Positions 48,342 through 56,879 of a stretch of DNA of 64,000 nucleotides are shown here, piece by piece. Each line of letters starts with the position of its first letter. Positions within the stretch are counted from its first letter, which is position 1. The notes below the pieces were generated by a model. That model was given only the letters and a program-made list of their open reading frames with translations. It did no database searches and had not been told where the DNA came from. The position numbers were made by a program, and so were the translations under genes. This DNA is from Levyella massiliensis (GTDB lineage: Bacteria > Bacillota > Clostridia > Tissierellales > Peptoniphilaceae), in NCBI RefSeq assembly GCF_000308275.2, contig NZ_HG529490.1, positions 523,695 to 587,694 on the forward strand, written 5' to 3'.

Positions 48342-49091
48342 CTAACAATCCCTATGGGAAAAAATTCTCTTCATTTCTAGTGTTAGAAAAACTATTGCAT
48401 CGTCATTATTATTAAAGTGGCGTCCGCCAGGGACCACAAAGCTCTCGCAGACAACCCCCTTACCTCTCAATATTGCCTCCGCCATAGCTGCATCAGCTTT
48501 ACGATAAATATTATCTAATTCACCAACAAATATAAAAGTCTCTGTTCTATATAATCCTTTTATGAATAGGTTAATGGGTTGGTTCTTAATCATTGATTCG
48601 AGGAATTTCTTATTAACACATATGTCATTTAATTTTTTCTTTCCCTTTTGCAAGTATAATAAAGCTACGCCACCATTTGCTTTCATCCCCATATGTAATG
48701 TAAATACCGGTCCGATAAAAATGCATTTATCAATAGTATCATCTATATTGCAGTATAGTGCTGCCACCCATGCTCCTAGTGATATCCCAAATAAACTTAT
48801 CTTAGCTTGATCATCAAAACTTTTAATCCATGTAATTATTTCCGTTAAGTCATCACGCCATTCCAAAATGCTATTGACATCAAAAATCTTTTTCTCACAA
48901 TGCGAAAATGTAAATGTAACAATTGAGTGTGTTCTAACTACATCATCAAATAAAGGCTTGTATTCCTCATATCGAATTTTTGTGTCTCCAAATCCATGAC
49001 AGACCACGAGATATTGGCTGGTCTTTTCATTTGATTCATACACTTCTATATCGTATTTTTTAATTAATTCACCATTTTCATAATTCATCAT
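48342..49091 (-). CDS. Alpha/beta hydrolase
   Basis: 249 residues. Nucleophile elbow GISLGA near residue 100, acid in GELDNIY and His in GRHFN give a complete Ser-Asp-His triad; the oxyanion segment is CHGFGDT. No signal peptide, so cytoplasmic. Starts ATG-ATG at 49091 with GAGGG upstream, overlapping the HAD-APH gene by 14 bases. It could be an esterase, thioesterase or peptidase of the pathway. Confidence 0.82.
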   Translation of the reverse strand: MMNYENGELIKKYDIEVYESNEKTSQYLVVCHGFGDTKIRYEEYKPLFDDVVRTHSIVTFTFSHCEKKIFDVNSILEWRDDLTEIITWIKSFDDQAKISLFGISLGAWVAALYCNIDDTIDKCIFIGPVFTLHMGMKANGGVALLYLQKGKKKLNDICVNKKFLESMIKNQPINLFIKGLYRTETFIFVGELDNIYRKADAAMAEAILRGKGVVCESFVVPGGRHFNNNDDAIVFLTLEMKRIFSHRDC

Positions 49092-50556
49092 CTAATCCCT
49101 CGACAATTCTTAGACATTTTTCTATCTCAAATTTATTTTTATAATCTGCACCATCAAAATAATGCAAGAAACTAAGTGCATACAAACATCGATTTAGGTG
49201 TAATTCCTTTCTGTTATATCCTGATAGTGCAAAAATTGCCTCCTCTTCATCTGCGCTCTCCGCTCCGTATAATAATCTCGCATAATCCCAAATGGGATTG
49301 CCCCACATTGCTAATTCAAAATCGAATAACACATATCGTCCTTGTCGTTCTCCTACATTGTCCCATCTCACATCTCTGTGGACTAGGGATACTTTTTCAG
49401 CTTCCAAATTCCCAATATAATTTTTGAGAATATTTACTTGTTTCGATATATCTGTCTTAAAATAAATCTTGCCAGTGGTTTCCCACTCAGAAAATCTTTC
49501 TTGTAGATACTCCTTCCAGTTTATATACTTCTTTTTGCTCCCCAGTTCGTATACCTCCCCATTTCTCTTTGTTGATTCATGAAAGTCTCTCAGCAACAGA
49601 ATCAATTCAATAATAGACCGTTTTTTGGGTAAAGTGCATCTTTCTAATAATATCGCGTTATCACTCTCATATTTCCCAAGTATTCTGGGGCGATATTCAG
49701 GGTTCAAAATATCATAAACCTGTTCTTCAATCTTATATTGAATTTCTGTTTCAAAAAACTTCACAACAATATTGTTTAATGATATCACCTTGTTTCTTGT
49801 AAAGAAACTGGATCTGTCTTGGCCCGAACTCAAAGCAAGTTGTTTACAATCTTTAATATATTTTAATCCATTTACCTTCATCATACTATTGGTTGTATAT
49901 CTCACATTAGCACGAAAGCATAACAAATGTATATCATTCACACCGTCGCCAAGTGTTACTACTTGGTCATATTTATCTAGTTTGACCTCCCTCGATATCG
50001 AATCATACTTATTGACACCGGCTGTTTTTATCTCTATATAGTAAAAATCCCGGTTTGTAATAAAATCAAAGAAGCTGTTCAATCTTTTGGCCACTAAATA
50101 GTTTGTTATCCAGTTTAATAGCTCTATCTCTTTTTGGGGAACAGCTATCTTAACTTCAAAAATCTTTGAGTTTATTATTTTTTCAGCCTTTTCGATGCTA
50201 TTGATAAAAACTGTTTTGGCTGGTGTGCAGTAATACACTTCTGCCCCAAAACAAAAAAGTTGCAGTTCGCATATCATAGCAATAATATGCGTTTTTTCTT
50301 TCTTATTAAGGTAATAATACTTCTGACCATCTTTGAGGACCAGCACTGCTCCATTTGCTAAAGATACAGCCTCAACGTATTGCCAAAAACCAGGTAATGA
50401 CATTAGTTTTTTCATTGTTCCCATTTCGCGGCCTGAAGAAATAACTATATCATAAACCTCATGTAATAGCACAAGATTTGCCATTGCAATTTCCAAGTTG
50501 AAGTTATCTGTGATACATCCATCAAAATCACTTATTAGTAACTTTCTGCCGCCCAT
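49078..50556 (-). CDS. HAD phosphatase fused to an APH-like kinase
   Basis: 492 residues. The N-terminal 240 are a Cof-type HAD phosphatase (nucleophile D10 and D12 in SDFDGCITDN, conserved Ser in ISSGRE, D204/D208 in GDGVNDIH). The C-terminal 250 are an APH/choline-kinase-like domain with catalytic loop LVHRDVRWDN and metal motif LFDFELAMWGNPIWDY. A phosphatase and a small-molecule kinase in one chain suggest control of a phosphorylated intermediate or a prodrug/self-protection step. The fusion is unusual to me. Confidence 0.8.
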   Translation of the reverse strand: MGGRKLLISDFDGCITDNFNLEIAMANLVLLHEVYDIVISSGREMGTMKKLMSLPGFWQYVEAVSLANGAVLVLKDGQKYYYLNKKEKTHIIAMICELQLFCFGAEVYYCTPAKTVFINSIEKAEKIINSKIFEVKIAVPQKEIELLNWITNYLVAKRLNSFFDFITNRDFYYIEIKTAGVNKYDSISREVKLDKYDQVVTLGDGVNDIHLLCFRANVRYTTNSMMKVNGLKYIKDCKQLALSSGQDRSSFFTRNKVISLNNIVVKFFETEIQYKIEEQVYDILNPEYRPRILGKYESDNAILLERCTLPKKRSIIELILLLRDFHESTKRNGEVYELGSKKKYINWKEYLQERFSEWETTGKIYFKTDISKQVNILKNYIGNLEAEKVSLVHRDVRWDNVGERQGRYVLFDFELAMWGNPIWDYARLLYGAESADEEEAIFALSGYNRKELHLNRCLYALSFLHYFDGADYKNKFEIEKCLRIVEGLDDEL

Positions 50557-50573
50557 GTTAGATTTCCCCTATT

Positions 50574-51353
50574 TTACATCAAATCTATTTTCCCATTTTT
50601 TATCGCACTATTTTCAATTAGTTTATATATTATAATTGCAAGTGCAACATAAAACAAACATACAGAGAATTCTCGAAACAGCATAATGGGCACCCCCTCT
50701 GTTTGTTGGTTTATTACTGCACGCGCAGCTTCAATACCACCAGAAAGCGGAAGAACTCTTCCGATCGTCTTCAGCAGTTTTGGCAGCGTTTCGATAGGAT
50801 AGTTGACTCCTGCACATATCATTATGAACATATTTACAAAATTGAGCACAGATGTCATATCTCGTATCAAAAGGCCTATATTACCCAAGAAAAGCGAGAA
50901 GCCAGAAATTGAGAGCATTGATACAAATGCAACTAATAACAATCTAAGACTTTCAAAAATACTGATATTTACTCCAAAACACACAGCGCCGTACATTACT
51001 CCAAGCATTATATTAAATAACCCGTCAACTAAATGCATTATAACTTGTGAGCAGTACCTTGAAAAAATATCCGTTGAACCTGTTATTGTATATTTTAATG
51101 TTCCAAATATTCTTTCGTATGTTGCATTGACACCAATGCCAAACAATGAATTGCAGGAACTGAGCATAAATGCATTTCCTACAATCCAATTAGTTGCATT
51201 CTCTTTACCAAACAATGAAATAGCAAACAATGAGAAAAAAGCTATTTGAAAAAAAGAGTTAATTATTTTATACAAAAAGTAGGGGACCACGCCGTAATAA
51301 CTAAATAACGCCTTATAGCTATAATAACTATCGCGAAAGATTCTTTTTATCAT
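50574..51353 (-). CDS. ABC-2 type transporter permease (first)
   Basis: 259 residues, six hydrophobic segments, in the pattern of ABC-2 export permeases: cytoplasmic N-terminal amphipathic stretch, GVNYPIETLP before the last helices. Paired with the next permease and ATPase gene; presumably exports the cluster product. Confidence 0.85.
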   Translation of the reverse strand: MIKRIFRDSYYSYKALFSYYGVVPYFLYKIINSFFQIAFFSLFAISLFGKENATNWIVGNAFMLSSCNSLFGIGVNATYERIFGTLKYTITGSTDIFSRYCSQVIMHLVDGLFNIMLGVMYGAVCFGVNISIFESLRLLLVAFVSMLSISGFSLFLGNIGLLIRDMTSVLNFVNMFIMICAGVNYPIETLPKLLKTIGRVLPLSGGIEAARAVINQQTEGVPIMLFREFSVCLFYVALAIIIYKLIENSAIKNGKIDLM

Positions 51354-51390
51354 TTCGTTTCACGCCGCTCCTTTGCTCTTAGTGTACGCT

Positions 51391-52155
51391 TCATATCCTA
51401 ATCTGAGCTTCATTTCGTATCTTGTACTCCACCCATTTAAACATCATAATGTCGATAACGATATAAAAAAGTGCAATTAATGCATAGGTGAGTAAATCCT
51501 CCCTATGTAACCCAGATCTATCAATAATTGTATTATTAACGATCTTTATACCCCATGTCATAGGCAAAATCCGACCAAGAAACTGTGCATATTTCGGCAG
51601 ATAAGTGATTGGAAAAGCCATTCCTGTAATCATAAAAATAGGGTATTCAATGCAATTAATTAGCAACCGAGCATTATCATAAATTGAAAAAATAGGTATG
51701 ATAAACATTGCGGTAAGAATATATGAAAATAATAATATAGACACACAAAAAAGGATCTCTGGCACGGTGCAGTCGACTGTCATCTCTCTTGACAACAGCA
51801 AAACTGTTAAAGTGCTAACTAGAAAGCCTGTTAATCCCGTTATTGTGTTAGGGATTACTTTGCCAAGAATTATATTAAATAGACTTGTGGGGGTTCCTAA
51901 TAGAGACGCTAGTGTCCTCCCATCTCTTTCTCTTTGTAGATCACACAGGCTTGAAAAACATACTGAACTCCAAAGTGAGATCATTCCACTTCTCAATATA
52001 ATCGCCAAAGATGACAGTCCATATCCACTCGCGCGGTTTATTAGGTAAAAAAGGGTAGCGAAAAGAATCGGTTGAACAAGAATTGTGTATTTATATGCTG
52101 ATCTTTCTATGCATTGTTTTATGCTATATGCACTTATTGATAACAGAGCTTTCAA
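51391..52155 (-). CDS. ABC-2 type transporter permease (second)
   Basis: 254 residues, six hydrophobic segments, similar overall plan to its neighbour (GMAFPITYLPKYAQFLGRILPMTWG near residue 175 matches the conserved ABC-2 hairpin). The two permeases likely form a heterodimer. 14 bases separate it from the ATPase gene. Confidence 0.86.
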   Translation of the reverse strand: MKALLSISAYSIKQCIERSAYKYTILVQPILFATLFYLINRASGYGLSSLAIILRSGMISLWSSVCFSSLCDLQRERDGRTLASLLGTPTSLFNIILGKVIPNTITGLTGFLVSTLTVLLLSREMTVDCTVPEILFCVSILLFSYILTAMFIIPIFSIYDNARLLINCIEYPIFMITGMAFPITYLPKYAQFLGRILPMTWGIKIVNNTIIDRSGLHREDLLTYALIALFYIVIDIMMFKWVEYKIRNEAQIRI

Positions 52156-52169
52156 TGCTTTTCTCCTTT

Positions 52170-52931
52170 TTATCTTTTTAATATTTTTATGTACAACTCT
52201 TCTATACTTGATCCCTCTGCTAAGTGTCTTGATTTCAATTCTTCTTTACTCCCGATATCTACTAGTCTGCCATTATTGATAAACGCCATTCTGTCGCATA
52301 AAATTTCAACATCTTCCATGTAATGAGTTGTTATCATTATTGTAGTTCCTTGCTTATTTAAATTACGAATTAGTTCCCTTAAAAGCGCTGCGCCTATAGG
52401 ATCAAGGCCAATAGTGGGCTCGTCTAAAAACAGTATTTTGGGAGAATTAACCAAGCCGCGTGCTATCAGCAGTCTTTGCTTCATACCTTTAGAGTATTGC
52501 TCAACCCTTTGATCAGCACTTTCATTTAACCCAACCGTCTCTAGTAACTCTTCAATTCGATTTTTTGAGATTTTATAAGGAATCTTATATAAATCAGAAA
52601 AGAATTGAAGATTCTCTCGACCCGTCAATCTCCAATACAGTCCCGCTTCTCCTCCAAAAACAAAGTTAATTTCCTTGCGTACTTTTTTTCTTTCCTTGTA
52701 ACAGTCAAAACCTAACACTTTAGCTTCTCCATAGGAAGGAGCTAATAGAGTCGTCAGAATTTTGATTATTGTCGATTTGCCTGCGCCATTTGGGCCAAGC
52801 AATGCAAACACTTCCTGCTCTTTTACCTCAAAGCTTACATCATCTACTGCTTTAATGACCTTCCTGCCAACTTCATAATTTCTACCTATTCCTCGTAATT
52901 CAATCGCGTTTTTCCTATTATGATTTATCAT
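52170..52931 (-). CDS. ABC transporter ATP-binding protein (exporter, ABC-A/DrrA type)
   Basis: 253 residues: Walker A LLGPNGAGKST, Q-loop region FVFGGEAGLYWRLTG, signature QYSKGMKQRLLIARG (the usual SGG is SKG) and Walker B ILFLDEPTIGLDP. The ATG at 52931 has AAAGGA upstream; an in-frame upstream extension is rejected because it contains the direct repeat region. Energises the two permeases. Confidence 0.93.
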   Translation of the reverse strand: MINHNRKNAIELRGIGRNYEVGRKVIKAVDDVSFEVKEQEVFALLGPNGAGKSTIIKILTTLLAPSYGEAKVLGFDCYKERKKVRKEINFVFGGEAGLYWRLTGRENLQFFSDLYKIPYKISKNRIEELLETVGLNESADQRVEQYSKGMKQRLLIARGLVNSPKILFLDEPTIGLDPIGAALLRELIRNLNKQGTTIMITTHYMEDVEILCDRMAFINNGRLVDIGSKEELKSRHLAEGSSIEELYIKILKR

Positions 52932-52972
52932 CTTTTTTCCTTTCCCAATAACCCTAAATAACATATTTACCT

Positions 52973-53013
52973 TTTGTATCACTATGATTATGTACGTTTG
53001 TATCACTATGATT
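52973..53013. repeat. 17-base direct repeat upstream of the ABC ATPase gene
   Basis: Two identical 17-base copies (52973-52989 and 52997-53013), repeat period 24 bases, in the 88-base gap between the peptidase stop and the ATPase start. Could be a regulator site or a slip duplication. Confidence 0.6.
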
Positions 53014-53019
53014 GCAACT

Positions 53020-54714
53020 TCACTTGCTCTCTTTAGTTTGGTATAATAATTTTTTTATTGCTTCTTCAACCTCATAATAACTATTTGCGTCAGAACATCC
53101 GTGCCCACAATTCTTAATGCAGACATGGCTTATATTGGGTTCATTATATATCACATCTACATTATTCACAGCATCTTCACTTCCGCTTATTATCAGGATG
53201 GTTGCCCGCTGTGCGTTCTTTATCAAATCTATCACATCTGGTTCTTCACATTTTCCCCCAAATGTTTTTCTCGGCATTGTCGTCATATACTCAGGAAACC
53301 TGTCCAAAATGTTGTTAATTTTTGTCGGTCCAAACAAATTAATATATAGTATTATATCCGACAAATCATACTCGACCATACGAAGGCTTAGATATCCGCC
53401 AAAGCTTTCGCCGCATATTACTATATTTTTTTCAAATAGATTTTTATGTTTGCCCCACTCGATAAGTTCCTTAATCTGTTGAAGGATCATTTCATAGCCA
53501 CATTTACCGTTACTTGCAAAACCCTCCATATATTCTCTTCCATAGCATGTACTACCTATATAATTCGGCGCTATAACGTCAAAACCACTTCTCAGAAAGA
53601 AGGAAAACAACTGATTATATTTTCGTCTATTAGCAGCATTGGGTCCTCCGTGGAGCCAAATTGTACTCCCTATTTTAGCGGTTGGAGTCTTATAGACCAG
53701 TACCTCCATTTTATAATTGTTTAAGGTTTTTATGGTGATAGCATCTCCGTAATATCCTTTTGTATAGAAGTCACAAGAAACAATCTCTTCCCAACATCCT
53801 TCGTAATACCTATAAATTGTTGGCCTTATATTCTCTGATTCAGCAATAATATATAGATATCCTTTATAAGTGAGCATTTTTTCAACGACAGTTGCCCCTT
53901 CGGGTAACTTAATCGAATGACTTTTCTTTGTATCTATATTATGACTTAATATGTAATCTTTTACGCCACAGGTTATCTTTATATAAACTACCCCTCCTTT
54001 TTCGTCAATACAGTAGTCGTCAACCTCTCCGTCCTGATCAGAATAAACTAATTCTGATTCTCCGTTTAGCGAACACATATTTAAGCCTTGCCTATCAAAT
54101 CCTTCATTGGTAATATAAAGTATTCTTTCTGCATCCAAAAATTTGGCTCCATAGTTGATGGATTTCTTGTCTTTAGAATTTATTTGTATATGACCAGTTA
54201 CGGGTGTATACACAAAAATGTCAGAGCAAGAATTTGAATGCATATTTGTGTAGCAATAATTTTTCTTGTTTTTATGCACATCCATGAGTAATAATAATCC
54301 ATTCTTTTTTGCTGCAAGTCTTGTAATCAGACAATCCTGTATACCAACGCAAGCTATTTCATTATTCTTTACGTCCCATTGATTAGTAGTTAGAAATACA
54401 TCTCCATCTTGGCTACAAACAATAAATTCATTTAATTGTTTCTTTGCCTCATCAATTAGCATATCACAGTTTCCTGTTTTAAGATCATATCTGTACGCTT
54501 TATAATAAAACCTTGACCTTATTTTGCTTAAACAGAAATAAAGATTATCATTATCAGCAATTAATACGTTTATTTTTCCTTGCCTTTCCAACAACATTTT
54601 TTCCGTTTTTTGCCCGTGAAATTTCACATACACTCGACTAATGTTGTCTCTCTCTACTGCCCAGAACAATCCATCCTCATTAATTGCAAAAGATGTTATT
54701 ATTCCTTTACCCAT
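53020..54714 (-). CDS. S9 family (prolyl oligopeptidase-like) peptidase
   Basis: 564 residues. The first 330 are a beta-propeller-like repeat region; the C-terminal alpha/beta hydrolase has the oxyanion motif LHGGPN, nucleophile GESFGGY, Asp in SGSEDAVN and His in NCGHGC. No signal peptide. S9 peptidases in peptide clusters either mature the product or destroy it (lasso peptide isopeptidases are of this family). It overlaps the next gene upstream by eight bases. Confidence 0.88.
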   Translation of the reverse strand: MGKGIITSFAINEDGLFWAVERDNISRVYVKFHGQKTEKMLLERQGKINVLIADNDNLYFCLSKIRSRFYYKAYRYDLKTGNCDMLIDEAKKQLNEFIVCSQDGDVFLTTNQWDVKNNEIACVGIQDCLITRLAAKKNGLLLLMDVHKNKKNYCYTNMHSNSCSDIFVYTPVTGHIQINSKDKKSINYGAKFLDAERILYITNEGFDRQGLNMCSLNGESELVYSDQDGEVDDYCIDEKGGVVYIKITCGVKDYILSHNIDTKKSHSIKLPEGATVVEKMLTYKGYLYIIAESENIRPTIYRYYEGCWEEIVSCDFYTKGYYGDAITIKTLNNYKMEVLVYKTPTAKIGSTIWLHGGPNAANRRKYNQLFSFFLRSGFDVIAPNYIGSTCYGREYMEGFASNGKCGYEMILQQIKELIEWGKHKNLFEKNIVICGESFGGYLSLRMVEYDLSDIILYINLFGPTKINNILDRFPEYMTTMPRKTFGGKCEEPDVIDLIKNAQRATILIISGSEDAVNNVDVIYNEPNISHVCIKNCGHGCSDANSYYEVEEAIKKLLYQTKESK

Positions 54715-55699
54715 TTTTTTCTCCCCTTAATCTTTCGATTAGTGCATTTAAAACTGCACTGTCTCCATCCAAAAGACCGCGATATGCTGAAAAAACGTTT
54801 TCGTTATATAAACTCGAAGCAACATTTTTGAATCTATATGATATGTCCGAAATATCAAACCTGCTTCTTCTGTACTTTTCCATTGTTGTTAAAACAATCT
54901 GTAAATCTCTCTTTTGTCCTCTTATGACCTCATAATAGCTTTTATTCATACAGTACCATAGATCATCCATCTCACTCATAGTCGGAAGATATCCACTCTT
55001 TAACCCCTCTGAAAATGCAAGTCCATTGGTCAACGCATGATGAACATCCAGCACAAAATCTGTGTAATACTGATTTTTGTATTTAAACAGTCTAAATCGT
55101 CTCATAACATTATCGTGTAGCCCAACCGGTTCACAGTCTCTAATGAAAAGCTTTTTTACAAATGGCACATATTCATAATGACCACGTTCAGCAAGCACAA
55201 TTTCTTCTTCATTTTTAGGATAAAAAATTTCACCACTTCTTGTTACATTGCCTTGCTTTAAACCATATTCATTCAATATTGTTTTAATATCAATCTGCTT
55301 ACTTACTAACAAATCAGCATCAATCATTTTTCGCATTCCAAGCGAATCTTTTTCAAAAATAATATCTCGAATTCCCTTTATCCATATATGCTGTACTTCT
55401 TTTTCCGCTAAAAATGAGTCGATATTTATAATTTCTTGGAGTAAGGTTCGATTCCTTTCCTCATTTATTCTCCAAATTTTTCTCAGAATCTCGCTTAAAT
55501 TCTGCTCTAAACTTAAAATTGAATAATCATAAAGATAGAGCGTCATCCCCGCAAGTCGAAAGTTAAATATATCCTCTAAATTAGACATCCCTATAGTCAT
55601 GCCTTCATTAACGCGCAGTACATCTTTTATTATTCTTTTCTCAACTAAAAGGATATTTGACTTATTATCTGTATGTTCCATATCTATCACATCTCTCAT
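54707..55699 (-). CDS. NTP_transf_5-like nucleotidyltransferase family protein
   Basis: 330 residues. The segment IWIKGIRDIIFE followed by MRKMIDADLLVSK matches the LKG...DxD core of the uncharacterised nucleotidyltransferase family (PF14907) that accompanies HprK-like kinases in lasso peptide and related clusters. The function there is unproved; nucleotidyl transfer to a peptide or metabolite is the usual proposal. First large gene after the candidate precursor. Start at 55699 or at an ATG six codons later; neither has a strong ribosome site. Confidence 0.75.
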   Translation of the reverse strand: MRDVIDMEHTDNKSNILLVEKRIIKDVLRVNEGMTIGMSNLEDIFNFRLAGMTLYLYDYSILSLEQNLSEILRKIWRINEERNRTLLQEIINIDSFLAEKEVQHIWIKGIRDIIFEKDSLGMRKMIDADLLVSKQIDIKTILNEYGLKQGNVTRSGEIFYPKNEEEIVLAERGHYEYVPFVKKLFIRDCEPVGLHDNVMRRFRLFKYKNQYYTDFVLDVHHALTNGLAFSEGLKSGYLPTMSEMDDLWYCMNKSYYEVIRGQKRDLQIVLTTMEKYRRSRFDISDISYRFKNVASSLYNENVFSAYRGLLDGDSAVLNALIERLRGEKNG

Positions 55700-55862
55700 T
55701 TAAACAAAAGTATTATTATACTTGTACATGTCGATGATAATATTAATAGCTTAGCGGTATAATGCCAGTGGTAGCGTCGGATAAAATCACTCTCTCCATG
55801 TTCCCGACTTTAAAGCTAACACCTTATTAGAGTATCTTCCACTATTGGATGAGGAATTGTAG

Positions 55863-55915
55863 CAAAAGGCTCATCTCACCCATCCATTTTAAGCCGGATG
55901 AATGAGACGAGCCTT
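55863..55915 (-). terminator. Strand-specific terminator/attenuator after the candidate precursor gene
   Basis: A 20-base-pair helix (55866-55885 with 55896-55915), loop of ten, then TTTTG on the minus strand. In the minus-strand RNA the imperfect positions are G-U wobbles; in the plus-strand RNA they would be A-C mismatches, so it is built to fold in the minus transcript. It separates the small ORF from the enzymes, which would keep the peptide mRNA in excess. Confidence 0.82.
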
Positions 55916-55949
55916 CTTGTGCAATAATCGTTATGTTCCCATAAACTTT

Positions 55950-56045
55950 TTATTTCTCTTCGACCATTTTCACTTGTTGGTTGGTCTCTTTGTCACTCAC
56001 TTCAACCCACTCAGTTTTGTCTGAACACATAATTATCGGCATCAT
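55950..56045 (-). CDS. Small ORF, candidate precursor peptide (31 residues)
   Basis: Starts ATG-ATG at 56045 with a run of seven G and AAGG eight bases upstream, behind its own promoter. The 31 residues begin MMPIIMCSDKTEW and end MVEEK: one Cys, one Trp, two Ser, two Thr, several Asp, Glu and Lys, and no N-terminal signal peptide. It is first in the operon and followed by a terminator, the typical place of a RiPP precursor. No known precursor family is recognised, and it could instead be a leader peptide or a remnant. Confidence 0.55.
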   Translation of the reverse strand: MMPIIMCSDKTEWVEVSDKETNQQVKMVEEK

Positions 56046-56076
56046 AAATCACCCCCCCTTATTGCGTCCTTTTGAT

Positions 56077-56118
56077 ATTATATCACAGTTGTTCCAAAAA
56101 ATCTACCTTCTGGAACAA
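56077..56118 (-). promoter_or_regulatory. Promoter and operator-like inverted repeat of the accessory cluster
   Basis: Minus strand perfect TATAAT at 56077-56082; the -35 region is poor (TAGATT, 17-base spacer). A perfect 8-base inverted repeat, TTGTTCCA (56089-56096) and TGGAACAA (56111-56118), brackets the -35 position with centres 22 bases apart, about two helical turns. This looks like a dimeric regulator site; the poor -35 fits activation. No regulator gene is in the cluster. Confidence 0.6.
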
Positions 56119-56175
56119 AAAATTTTCTCCGAGAGTACAGATTTATAAAGATGTCTCATAATGTTTTTTTAAGGC

Positions 56176-56877
<702 letters not shown>

Positions 56878-56879
56878 CT

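Noticed and set aside
55741-55830. 22-codon plus-strand ORF and 18-codon minus-strand ORF between the attenuator and the nucleotidyltransferase
   Set aside because: Both are very short and lack clear ribosome sites; kept only as a note under the precursor finding.
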